Source: Phytohabitans flavus
GTDB lineage: Bacteria; Actinomycetota; Actinomycetes; Mycobacteriales; Micromonosporaceae
Assembly (NCBI RefSeq): GCF_011764545.1
Contig: NZ_AP022870.1
Coordinates: 8,686,001-8,750,000, forward strand
Length of the DNA stretch: 64,000 nt
Reading direction: 5' to 3'
A model generated the notes under the pieces. It had not been told where the DNA came from, did no database searches, and saw nothing but the letters and a program-made list of their open reading frames with translations. Positions 24,826 to 33,860 of this stretch are shown piece by piece. Both the position numbers and the translations under genes were made by a program. The stretch's first letter is position 1; every line of letters starts with the position of its first letter.

Positions 24826-26682
24826 CTAGCCGCCGTGGGCGCCGTGGAATGGGGTCATCACGCCGTCGTAGCGCAGGTGGAGCGCCATGCCCTGCGCGGC
24901 GTGGGTGAGGTTGTGGCAGTGGTTCATCCACTCGCCGGGGTTGTCCGCGCGGAACGCCACCCGCCAGACCTCGCCCGGCCGTACGTCGAACGTGTCCAGC
25001 CACAGTGGACTGCCGCTCACCTTCCTGCCGTCGCGCTCCAGGACGAGTACCCGATGGCCGTGTAGGTGCCATGGATGTGTGTCGAAGCCCCTGTTGGCCA
25101 CCGTCAGCTCCACCAGGTCGCCCTCCCGGACGAGCTGGGTCGGCACGTTCGGGAAGGCGTGGCCGTTGACCGTGTGGGCGTACTTCGGTACGCCGTCCAC
25201 TAGCGCGATGCCCCGGTCCAGTACCAGCGTGAAGTTGCGGTCGAAGTGGCTTTCTCGCCCGAAGGGTGTGGCGGCCGGCGTGCCGTACCGGGTGATGTCC
25301 AGCTCTGGCCACCCCTTGGGCGCGTCCAACCCAGAGCCCGTGCCCGTGCCCAGCCGCAGCCCCGGGTCGCCGTCTATGAACAGGGCGACCGCGCCGGCCG
25401 GCATCGTGAACGCCAGGTCGTACCGGCCGCCGGCGGGTAGGCGCAGCTCCACCTCGCGCAGCTCGCCGGGGCCGTTGAGGTCACTCCCGTCGACCGCGAC
25501 CAGCCGGTACGCCGTGCCCGTGAGCGCGAAGCGGTGCGGTACGCCGTCCGTGTTGACGAGGCGCAGCCGCACGGGCGTGCCGGGTGCGGCGGCGGGCGGG
25601 TCGAGCGGCCCGGTGACCGTCGTGCCGCTGAACGTGTGCACCGGCACGGTCAGATCGACGCCCTCGGTGGGCGGCCCGACGACGAGCGTGCCGTAGAGCC
25701 CCATCTTCACGCCCACGTCGGACGCCTGATGGGTGTGGTACCAGTACGTGCCCACCTGGTCCGCGCGGAACCGGTACACGAACTCCCCGCCGGGCGGGAC
25801 GGCGTCCTGGGTCACCCCTGGCGCGCCGTCCTCGCCCGCCGGCACGTCGTACCCGTGCCAGTGCACCGTCACGCCGCGTTCGATGTCCGCGTTGCGCAGT
25901 GTGACCTCGATAAGGTCGCCCTGGTTTGCCGTGATCGGCGGGCCGGGCACCTGGCCGTTGTACCCCCACGCCTCGACCGCCCGCCCATCCACCTGGATCG
26001 TCGTCTTGCGCGCGGTGAGCTCGTACCGCCGCACCTGCCCGCCCGGCGCCGGCGTGGTCGGCCCGCGCAGGTCGGCCACGGAGATGGCGTGCCCGGCGGG
26101 ATGGTGGGAGGTTGGGCCGCCGCCGGCATCGAGGTCCGCCCCCGTTGCGAACCCGGCCCCGATGCCGGCCAGCCCCATGACGAGTACCGGCACGAACGTC
26201 CACAGTGGTGGACCCGAGCCGGCTACCCGCCACGTCACCAATCCGGCCGCCCCGACCAGCGCCACCGTCACGAGCACGTCACTCCAGCTCGCCGGATAGC
26301 CGACGAGGAAGGGGAAGAGCAGGCCGGCCGCGCCCGCGTACCCGGCGAGGAGAAGCGGCACCACGGCGGCGGGTGAGTTGCCCGGCGTGCCGGCCCGCAC
26401 CGCGGAGAGCAGGCGCGGGCCGGCGATGAGGACGGCGGCGAGCCCGGCCACGCCCAGCAGCGGCCCGGTCAGGACCACGCGGTCCTGCGCGAACCACCAG
26501 CCGCCGGTGGCGAGGGCGACCGCGGTCGTGACCCGTACCAGGGTCACGGCGACCGCGACCGCCAGGAGGGCGAGAGCGGCACGGGCGCGCCGGGCCGCCG
26601 CCGCGACACCCGCGCCCACCCAGACGGCCGCCGCGAGCAGCGTGGCCACCAGGTCGAGCGCGATGAGCTGCGCGGTACTCAT
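24826..26682 (-). CDS. Multicopper oxidase with N-terminal membrane domain
   Basis: A 618-residue protein. The first 180 residues hold about six membrane helices; the rest is a multicopper oxidase. The four copper clusters are present: TVHWHGYDVP, YWYHTHQASD, HPWHLHGH and the type 1 site NHCHNLTHAAQGM with an axial Met. The enzyme part should lie outside, oxidising a substrate (copper(I), phenols or nitrite-type, undecided) and reducing oxygen. Its ATG overlaps the stop of the DUF6220 gene (ATGA), so the two are made together. Confidence 0.85.
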   Translation of the reverse strand: MSTAQLIALDLVATLLAAAVWVGAGVAAAARRARAALALLAVAVAVTLVRVTTAVALATGGWWFAQDRVVLTGPLLGVAGLAAVLIAGPRLLSAVRAGTPGNSPAAVVPLLLAGYAGAAGLLFPFLVGYPASWSDVLVTVALVGAAGLVTWRVAGSGPPLWTFVPVLVMGLAGIGAGFATGADLDAGGGPTSHHPAGHAISVADLRGPTTPAPGGQVRRYELTARKTTIQVDGRAVEAWGYNGQVPGPPITANQGDLIEVTLRNADIERGVTVHWHGYDVPAGEDGAPGVTQDAVPPGGEFVYRFRADQVGTYWYHTHQASDVGVKMGLYGTLVVGPPTEGVDLTVPVHTFSGTTVTGPLDPPAAAPGTPVRLRLVNTDGVPHRFALTGTAYRLVAVDGSDLNGPGELREVELRLPAGGRYDLAFTMPAGAVALFIDGDPGLRLGTGTGSGLDAPKGWPELDITRYGTPAATPFGRESHFDRNFTLVLDRGIALVDGVPKYAHTVNGHAFPNVPTQLVREGDLVELTVANRGFDTHPWHLHGHRVLVLERDGRKVSGSPLWLDTFDVRPGEVWRVAFRADNPGEWMNHCHNLTHAAQGMALHLRYDGVMTPFHGAHGG

Positions 26683-27131
26683 GCCACCGGGGTTACCGTC
26701 GGCTGTGGAGCGTCTACAGTGGACTTCTCAGCGGCGAAGGTCCGGGCGCGGCGCAACACCGTGGCCGCGGCGCCCATGACGAGCATCGCATTGACCGCGT
26801 GCAGGCCGAAGACGAAGAGGCTGGCCGGGCTTGTGTCCTCGTCCGACCCGCCGGTGATGACGTTGCCGACCACGATGATGAGCACCTGCACCACCACGAG
26901 GCCGAGCGGGGCGAGCGACAACCCGATCAGCCGGCCGGGCGCCCGGGCGACCGCGGCGGCGACGGTCGTGAGGATGGAGAGCAGCGGAATGATCATCATC
27001 CCGTTGATGCTGTGGAGCGCGTACGTGTCGTCGTCCTGCGGCCGGTCGAACGCACCCACCGCGGCGAAGTAAAACTGCAGCACGAGGGCGATCATCAGCA
27101 AACCGGAGAGGACCACGAAGACCCTGCGCAT
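26679..27131 (-). CDS. DUF6220-like four-helix membrane protein
   Basis: A 150-residue membrane protein with four helices: VFVVLSGLLMIALVLQFYFA, IPLLSILTTVAAAVA, LAPLGLVVVQVLIIVVG and FGLHAVNAMLVMGAAATVL. His41 (ALHSINGMM) and His in GLHAVNAM could hold haem or metal, a pattern seen in small cytochrome-like proteins (inference). The ATG at 27131 has AAAGGAG. It is translationally coupled to the multicopper oxidase gene, so it may anchor or feed electrons to it. Confidence 0.7.
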   Translation of the reverse strand: MRRVFVVLSGLLMIALVLQFYFAAVGAFDRPQDDDTYALHSINGMMIIPLLSILTTVAAAVARAPGRLIGLSLAPLGLVVVQVLIIVVGNVITGGSDEDTSPASLFVFGLHAVNAMLVMGAAATVLRRARTFAAEKSTVDAPQPTVTPVA

Positions 27132-27237
27132 GGTGTACTCCTTTCGACACGGCAGATCCTTCGCCGTGCCGCCCGCGCGCACGTCTGTCCCTGAGCGGCA
27201 TCGCGCTACGTCATCGCGCGGCCCGGGAGCGCCGGTG

Positions 27238-27257
27238 TATACGCACGTGAACGTATG
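27238..27257. promoter_or_regulatory. Candidate operator between divergent operons
   Basis: An inverted repeat, ATACG (27239-27243) and CGTAT (27252-27256), surrounds the palindrome CACGTG (27244-27249). It lies between the oxidase operon and the kinase-regulator-sigma operon and could serve both. Position is the only support. Confidence 0.25.
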
Positions 27258-27299
27258 CGGCTACGCCTTGAGACGGATCTGGTGGACCCGGGCGGCGGA

Positions 27300-27305
27300 T
27301 ACGAT
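27300..27305 (+). promoter_or_regulatory. Candidate -10 element of a leaderless promoter
   Basis: TACGAT lies six bases before the ATG of the kinase at 27312. No good -35 is seen. Confidence 0.33.
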
Positions 27306-27311
27306 CGCGCC

Positions 27312-28478
27312 ATGGCCGCCCTTTACTGGCTGCGCCTGCCGGTGTGGGCGCAGGATCTACTGCTCGCGATCTTCGTCGCGTTCATGCAGGTCCAGGGCAC
27401 CCAACGGATCACGACGCAGGAAGAGTTCGACCAGCTGAGCATGGTCGGCATCTACGCACATGCCGTGCTGCTAGTGCTCAGCGGGCTGAGCTTGGCCGTC
27501 CGGCGCCGGTGGCCGTACCTCGTGTTCTTGTTCGAGGTCTGCACAAGCGTCATGTACTACGGCTCCGGCTACCCGGACGGGCCGGGCTGGATCGGTGTCT
27601 TCGTCGCGCTCTACACCGTGACCGCGTACGGGGACCGGCGCCGCCTCTGGATCCTGGGGGCCGGCATCGGCGTACTCGTCGCAGGCTGGGTGCTCGCCGC
27701 GTTCATGTACCCGCCGGAAGCGGGCTGGTTCGCGTTCCGGATCGGCACTGCCAAGATGGCCGCGGTGCTCGGCGAGTCGGTGCGCATGCGCCGCGTGATC
27801 GCGACCGAGGCGCAGGAGCGGGCGGAACGGGCCGAGCGCACCCGCGAGGAGGAGGCACGCCGCCGGGTGGACGCCGAGCGGCTGCACATCGCCCGCGAGG
27901 TCCACGACACGGTGGCGCACGCCATCGCGGTGATCAACGTGCAGGCCGGGGTCACCGCGCACGTGCTCGACAAGCGACCCGAGCAGGTACGCGAGACGCT
28001 GCTCACGATCGAGCGGACAAGCGCGCGGGCGCTGCGCGAGCTGCGCGCCACGCTCGGCGTGCTCCGCGAGTCAGCGGACGGCCGCGCGCCGACGCCTGGG
28101 CTCGACCGGATCGAGGAGCTGGCCGGGCTGGCCCGGGAGACCGGCCTCGACGTCAAGGTCGACATGGCCGCGCCACCACGCGAGCTGCCCACCGCGGTCG
28201 ACCAGGCGGCCTACCGCATCCTCCAAGAGTCGATCACCAACGTGATCCGGCACGCCGGGCCCGCGCGGGTCACGATCAAGGTCGTGTACGAGCCGTCCGA
28301 CCTGCGGATCCGGATCAGCGACGACGGCAGTGGCTGCGACGGCCAGGGTGGCACCGGCCGCGGCATCGCGGGCATGCGGGAGCGCTGCACCCTGCTCGGC
28401 GGCGACCTCACCGCCGGGCCGAGGGCCAGCGGCGGCTTCGAGGTGTACGCCCGGCTGCCGCTCGTGGCCGCGCCATGA
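27312..28478 (+). CDS. Sensor histidine kinase (NarL/HisKA_3 type)
   Basis: A 388-residue kinase. Four to five membrane helices fill residues 1-150; a coiled linker rich in Glu/Arg leads to the phosphoacceptor HIAREVHDTVAHAIAVINVQ; the ATPase part has QAAYRILQESITNVIRHAG, ISDDGSGCDG and GRGIAGMRERCTLLGG. The start at 27312 follows a TANNNT element; an upstream ATG at 27255 is possible. The stop overlaps the regulator start (ATGA), so this and the next two genes form an operon. Confidence 0.87.
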   Translation: MAALYWLRLPVWAQDLLLAIFVAFMQVQGTQRITTQEEFDQLSMVGIYAHAVLLVLSGLSLAVRRRWPYLVFLFEVCTSVMYYGSGYPDGPGWIGVFVALYTVTAYGDRRRLWILGAGIGVLVAGWVLAAFMYPPEAGWFAFRIGTAKMAAVLGESVRMRRVIATEAQERAERAERTREEEARRRVDAERLHIAREVHDTVAHAIAVINVQAGVTAHVLDKRPEQVRETLLTIERTSARALRELRATLGVLRESADGRAPTPGLDRIEELAGLARETGLDVKVDMAAPPRELPTAVDQAAYRILQESITNVIRHAGPARVTIKVVYEPSDLRIRISDDGSGCDGQGGTGRGIAGMRERCTLLGGDLTAGPRASGGFEVYARLPLVAAP

Positions 28479-29131
28479 CTCGTGTCTTGGTCGCTGATGA
28501 CCAGGTGCTCGTGCGCACCGGCTTCACGATGCTGCTCGACCTCGAGGACGACATCACGGTCGTGGGCGAGGCGGCCGACGGGCGGGAGGCGGTGGAGCTC
28601 GCCCGCGCGCACCGCCCGGACGTGGTGCTGATGGACATCCGCATGCCCAAGCTCGACGGCATCCAGGCCACCGCGCAGATCGCCGGCACACCCGGGCTGG
28701 AGCGGGTGCGCGTGCTGATCCTGACCACGTACGACACGGACGAGTACGTCTTCGAGGCGCTGGAGTCCGGGGCGAGCGGCTTCCTGCTCAAGGACGCCGG
28801 GCCGGCCGAGCTGCTGCACGCGGTCCGGGTGGTGGCCGCAGGCGACGCGCTGCTCGCGCCCCGGATCACCCGGCGGCTGATCGGGCAGTTCACCGCCGCG
28901 CGGACCGCCCGGTACGCGGCCGAGCACCGCCTCGCTGTGCTCACCCAGCGTGAGCGGGAGGTCGTCGCTCTGGTGGGGCGCGGGCTGAGCAACGAGGAGA
29001 TCGCCGCTGAGCTGACGCTCAGCCCGGCCACCGCCCGCACCCACGTGAGCCGCGCGATGGTCAAGCTCGGCACCCGCGACCGGGCGCAGCTTGTGGTCGT
29101 CGCGTACGAGACCGGGCTGGTGCGGGTTTAA
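28475..29131 (+). CDS. Two-component response regulator (NarL/LuxR type)
   Basis: A 218-residue regulator, coupled to the kinase by ATGA overlap. Receiver: VLVADDQVLVRTGF, phosphorylation site VLMDIRMPKLDG, Lys in GFLLKDAGP. Output helix-turn-helix: LTQREREVVALVGRGLSNEE and SPATARTHVSRAMVKLG. Seven bases separate its stop from the sigma factor start. Confidence 0.9.
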   Translation: MTRVLVADDQVLVRTGFTMLLDLEDDITVVGEAADGREAVELARAHRPDVVLMDIRMPKLDGIQATAQIAGTPGLERVRVLILTTYDTDEYVFEALESGASGFLLKDAGPAELLHAVRVVAAGDALLAPRITRRLIGQFTAARTARYAAEHRLAVLTQREREVVALVGRGLSNEEIAAELTLSPATARTHVSRAMVKLGTRDRAQLVVVAYETGLVRV

Positions 29132-29138
29132 TCGGAGC

Positions 29139-30368
<1,230 letters not shown>

Positions 30369-30375
30369 CCTCTAG

Positions 30376-30515
30376 GAGACTGCTGAATAAAGGCCTTCCG
30401 GCCCAGATCAGACGCATCGAATCAGGCCGGATGAACCGAGTTCGGGTCGGTACGGCCATCTCCAGCCGTGTTTCTTGGAACACGCGGCGTGATGGCGCGA
30501 TTATTCAGCAGTCTC
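30376..30515. mobile_element. Miniature inverted-repeat element MITE-1
   Basis: A 140-base insertion bounded by perfect 15-base inverted repeats, GAGACTGCTGAATAA and its complement, and flanked by CTAG on both sides (30372-30375 and 30516-30519). It carries no gene. It lies seven bases after the sigma factor stop. The restored target is CTCTAGAG, a palindrome with CTAG at its centre. The ends resemble those of small DDE-type insertion sequences; the parent element is not in the window. Confidence 0.8.
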
Positions 30516-30584
30516 CTAGAGAGCTTTGGAGTCAGGGTGGCCTCGGCGTCATGTCGCGGATAGGGATCTAAAACTTAGGAAATT

Positions 30585-31010
30585 GAGCTACCGCGATGTC
30601 CGTGGTGGTCCGGACCGTCGCTCCCGCGGCCTCACCCTTCGCGGTTGGCAAGCTCACCCCTGGGTCGTGGTCGGCCGACCGCGACCTTCGCTGCCGGGTC
30701 CGCGGTCCAAGCCCAGCCTTGACCTGGCTCGGCGGTTGGGCGGGGCCCAGCCAAGACAGACACGCGCCCGAAGGGCGCTCGGTTTGCTTGGTCGACGCTA
30801 GGGCGGACGCCGTCTGGCAGATCGTGGTACTTAGCTGCCCCTGGAGAGCCTGTCGCAAAATCGCCAGATTCGCATGAAGTGAGGGTCGCGTTGACCCTCA
30901 CTGGCCGCCGTTCGGCGGCCAGCGGCGGACACAGCCGTGTTTTTCTACGCACACGCTGTAGTCGGGCAATTTTGCAACAGGCTCTGGAGGGGCAGTTCGG
31001 TACCACGATC
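30585..31010 (+). repeat. R1 repeat, copy B, split by an insertion
   Basis: The left arm (30585-30643) matches copies A, C and D. The central palindrome is split: left half 30820-30841 with loop TGGA (30842-30845), right half 30989-31010. Removing the insertion and one TGGA gives a 48-base palindrome, the same length as in copies A and D. Confidence 0.78.
30846..30984. mobile_element. Miniature inverted-repeat element MITE-2, inside an R1 hairpin loop
   Basis: A 139-base insertion with ends GAGCCTGTCGCAAAATCGCC and the complement of GAGCCTGTTGCAAAATTGCC (two mismatches in 20), flanked by TGGA on both sides (30842-30845, 30985-30988). TGGA is exactly the loop of the R1 palindrome. Inside lie two more perfect hairpins: TGAGGGTC/GACCCTCA (30880-30900) and CTGGCCGCCG/CGGCGGCCAG (30901-30922). 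No coding capacity. Confidence 0.82.
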
Positions 31011-31115
31011 TCTCACGTACACCAACCCGACCGCGCCGATCAAGGAAGCGGGGCTGCGCGGTGAATGTGACCCTGACCCTGAAAGGTCTCTAGACCTTAT
31101 CCACAATGGAAATTT

Positions 31116-31174
31116 GAGCTACCGCGACGTCCGTTGTGGTCTGGACCGCTGCTCCCGCGGCCTCACTCTCCGCG
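31116..31174 (+). repeat. R1 repeat, copy C (left arm only)
   Basis: This 59-base stretch starts GAGCTACCGCGACGTCCGTT and matches the left arms of the other copies at most positions. The central palindrome is missing; R2 follows instead, after 59 bases. Confidence 0.7.
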
Positions 31175-31233
31175 ATTCACAACCCGCCGCCGGTTTTGGG
31201 CCGATGGCGCGGGCAAACCCGGGAAGAACTCTG

Positions 31234-31457
31234 GATCTAGTCGATTTCTTGTCGCCAGGGAGTCGTTCGCGTAATTCTGAATTCCGGCTCGTCAAGCGCC
31301 TCGCACCGGTTGTTCGGCAGCATAAAGCGGATATTTAGGGCGGCTGACGGCGCGGGAGCGTCCGAAATGCGGCTTTCAAGCCGACGGCTTGCCCCTTGAC
31401 AGATCGCCGCGCCGAATTACGCGAACGGCTCCAGGACGGCAGAAAGTCGACAAGATC
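31234..31457. repeat. R2 hairpin repeat, second copy, split by an insertion
   Basis: The reverse complement of the intact R2 at 24418-24465 is found as two parts: 31234-31259 (starts GATCTAGTCGA, ends TCGCCAGG) and 31436-31457 (starts ACGGCAGAAAGTCGA, ends AGATC). The break lies at the centre of the loop. Confidence 0.75.
31260..31431. mobile_element. Miniature inverted-repeat element MITE-3, inside the R2 hairpin loop
   Basis: A 172-base insertion with ends GAGTCGTTCGCGTAATTC and the complement of GAGCCGTTCGCGTAATTC (one mismatch in 18), flanked by CAGG (31256-31259 and 31432-31435). Comparison with the intact R2 copy at 24 kb proves the insertion. CAGG is the centre of the R2 loop. No coding capacity. 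Confidence 0.8.
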
Positions 31458-31558
31458 TCTCGGATTTAGAATTCGGAGCGGCTCCGTCCCAGGGCATGAG
31501 CGGCCACGACGGCCTGCGCGACGAAGCAGGGGAACCTGAGCGGAGCGTTGATCACGGG

Positions 31559-32224
31559 TCAGGAGCCGGGCTTTACCAGGCCTGTCTCGTACGCCAGCAC
31601 TACAGCTTGGGCGCGGTCGCGGAGGTTGAGCTTGCTGAAGATGTGGGCGGCGTGGGTCTTGACCGTCGCCTCGCTCAGGGTGAGCGTGGCCGCGACTTCC
31701 GCGTTCGACAGGCCGCGCCCCATGAGGGCGAGCACCTCCCGCTCGCGCGGCGTCAGCCCCGCCAGGTCGCGGTGGATCGCGGGTGGGGCGGCCGGCTCGC
31801 CGGCGGCGAAGCGCTCCACCAGGCGGCGGGTGATGGAAGGTGCCAGCAGTGCGTCGCCGGTGTCGACAAGGCGTACGGCCGCTACAAGGTGTTCGGGCGT
31901 CACGTCCTTGAGCAGGAAGCCGCTCGCGCCGGCGGCCAGTGCCGCGTACACGTAGCGGTCCAGGTCGAACGTCGTCAGCATCAGCACCCGGCACTCAGGT
32001 GCGTGCTCCAGCACCCGGCGGGTGGCCTCCAGGCCGTCCATGCCCGGCATCCGGATGTCCATCAGCGCGACGTCCGGGCGTAGCTGACGTACCGCCGCCA
32101 CCGCCTCGGCACCGTCGGCGGCCTCGCCCACCACGTCGATCCCGCCGGCCGTCAGGATCATGCGGAAGCCACTGCGTACCAAGGCTTGGTCGTCGGCGAT
32201 GACCACCCGGGGCGCCGCGCTCAC
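31559..32224 (-). CDS. Two-component response regulator (NarL/LuxR type)
   Basis: A 221-residue regulator with VVIADDQALVRSGF, phosphorylation site ALMDIRMPGMDG, Lys in GFLLKDVTP, and output helix-turn-helix LTPREREVLALMGRGLSNAE and SEATVKTHAAHIFSKL. Its start overlaps the stop of the kinase gene upstream (ATGA), so it is the second gene of that operon. The adjacent ABC transporter on the other strand is a likely target (inference). Confidence 0.9.
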   Translation of the reverse strand: MSAAPRVVIADDQALVRSGFRMILTAGGIDVVGEAADGAEAVAAVRQLRPDVALMDIRMPGMDGLEATRRVLEHAPECRVLMLTTFDLDRYVYAALAAGASGFLLKDVTPEHLVAAVRLVDTGDALLAPSITRRLVERFAAGEPAAPPAIHRDLAGLTPREREVLALMGRGLSNAEVAATLTLSEATVKTHAAHIFSKLNLRDRAQAVVLAYETGLVKPGS

Positions 32225-33018
32225 GGGCGTTCCAGAGGGATCTTCGCCCGGACCCGGAAGCCGCCGCCAAGCCGCCGGCGGGCGTCGAGGTCGCCGCCGA
32301 AGACGGCGACCCGCTGGCGCAGGCCGAGCAGCCCGCGCCCCTCGCCGCGCTGCGGTGGGGACGGCGGGCGGCCGCCGGAGAGGACGCTCGGGCCAGTGTT
32401 GAGCACCTCGATCCGCAGGTACCGCTCCGCGTAACGGACGGTGACCTCAGCCTTGCCGCCGTCACCGTGCTTGAGCGCGTTGGTCAGGGCCTCCTGGATG
32501 ATCCGGTACGCGGTCAGGTCGACCCCGGACGGTAGCGGGCGCGGCTCGCCGGAGATGCGTACCTCCACCGGCAGCCCGGCGAACGCGATCCGGTCGACCA
32601 GCGGGCTGAGCTGGCTCAGGCTCGGCTGCGGCGCGAGGTCGATCTCGTCCTCGCCGCCGGCCGTCGGGGCGAGCACGCCGAGCAGGTGGCGCAGCTCGGT
32701 CATCGTGTCGCGGCCGGCGCTCTCCACCGCCCGCAGTGCCGCGGTGGCCTCGCCTGCGTCGGCGTCGATCACCTGGCGGGCGGCGCCGGCCTGTACCACC
32801 ATCAGGCTCACGTTGTGGCTCACGATGTCGTGCAGCTCGCGGGCTATCCGGGCGCGCTCGGCGTCGACCGCGCCGCGGGCCGCTGTCTCGCGCTCCCGCT
32901 CCAGCAGCCAGCCGCGCTCCTCCAGCGCGCGGGCGAAGGCGCGCCGGGTGCCGACCAGCCGCACCGCGAGCAGCCCGGCCACCGCGGCCGTCACCGCCGC
33001 GACCAGCCAAGCCACCAT
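32221..33018 (-). CDS. Sensor histidine kinase (NarL/HisKA_3 type)
   Basis: A short kinase of about 265 residues with one membrane helix at the N terminus (WLVAAVTAAVAGLLAVRL), the phosphoacceptor RIARELHDIVSHNVSLMVVQ and ATPase motifs TAYRIIQEALTNALKHGDGG and GEGRGLLGLRQRVAVFGG. It has almost no sensing domain, as in kinases that take their signal from a partner transporter (known for bacitracin-type systems). The ATG at 33018 has a weak GAGAG; a GTG at 33027 is possible. Divergent from the ABC operon at 33159. Confidence 0.85.
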   Translation of the reverse strand: MVAWLVAAVTAAVAGLLAVRLVGTRRAFARALEERGWLLERERETAARGAVDAERARIARELHDIVSHNVSLMVVQAGAARQVIDADAGEATAALRAVESAGRDTMTELRHLLGVLAPTAGGEDEIDLAPQPSLSQLSPLVDRIAFAGLPVEVRISGEPRPLPSGVDLTAYRIIQEALTNALKHGDGGKAEVTVRYAERYLRIEVLNTGPSVLSGGRPPSPPQRGEGRGLLGLRQRVAVFGGDLDARRRLGGGFRVRAKIPLERP

Positions 33019-33158
33019 GGCAACCACTCTCTCAGGCCGCCGCGGTACGGCACATCATCCCCGCGAGCCAGCGCATACATCCCCAGGATGAGACCCGTCG
33101 AGAGTTACCACCGGGAGCCGATGCCCGAGCGCTGCCGCCCGGGGCAGTCTCTACGACC

Positions 33159-33860
33159 ATGAGTGACGAAGGCAACGAGCCAGCGGTCGTCCGGCTGTCG
33201 GATGTCCGGAAGGAGTACGGCGAGGCGGTGGCCCTCGCCGGGGTCTCGCTGGAGATCCGGGCCGGCGAGGCGGTCGCCGTGATGGGCCCCTCGGGCAGTG
33301 GCAAGTCGACTCTGCTGAACGTCATCGCCGGGCTGGACCGGCCGACGTCCGGCTCGGTCGTCATACACGGTGACGACCTCGGCCGGCTGGACGAGAAAGG
33401 GCTAGCCCTCTTCCGCCGGCGCCGGATCGGCATGATCTTCCAGTTCTTCAACCTGATCGACGACCTGCCCGCCCTCGACAACGTGGCGCTCGCCGCCCAG
33501 CTCGCCGGCGTGGCCGCCCCGCACGCTCGCCGCCGCGCGCTGGAGCTGCTCGACGAGCTCGGCATCGCGGCGCGGCGCAACACGTACCCGGCCCAGCTCA
33601 GCGGCGGTGAGCGGCAGCGCGTTGCGGTGGCCCGGGCGCTGATGAACCGGCCCGCCCTCCTGCTGGCCGACGAGCCCACCGGCGCGCTCGACAGCCGGGT
33701 CGGCGAGCAGGTGATGGACCTGCTCCTCGACCTCAACCAGATTGGCCAGACGCTGCTGATGGTGACCCACGACGAGCGGCTCGCCACCCGTTGCGCCAGC
33801 CGGGTGATCGAGATCGTCGACGGTCAGGTCGCCCACGAGCGCACCCTGGAGCGCGCATGA
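33159..33860 (+). CDS. ABC transporter ATP-binding protein (MacB/BceA type)
   Basis: A 233-residue ATPase with Walker A GPSGSGKST, Q-loop MIFQFFNLIDDLPALDNV, signature LSGGERQRVAVARAL, Walker B LLLADEPTGALDS and H-loop VTHDERLA. The Asp-rich spacing and length fit the BceA/LolD group. The stop overlaps the permease start (ATGA). Together with the divergent kinase/regulator pair it resembles antimicrobial-peptide sensing and export modules (inference). Confidence 0.88.
   Translation: MSDEGNEPAVVRLSDVRKEYGEAVALAGVSLEIRAGEAVAVMGPSGSGKSTLLNVIAGLDRPTSGSVVIHGDDLGRLDEKGLALFRRRRIGMIFQFFNLIDDLPALDNVALAAQLAGVAAPHARRRALELLDELGIAARRNTYPAQLSGGERQRVAVARALMNRPALLLADEPTGALDSRVGEQVMDLLLDLNQIGQTLLMVTHDERLATRCASRVIEIVDGQVAHERTLERA

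Noticed and set aside
27268..27305. TTGAGA with TACGAT as a full -35/-10 promoter for the kinase operon
   Set aside because: The spacing is 26 bases, too long for a normal promoter; only the -10 element was kept.
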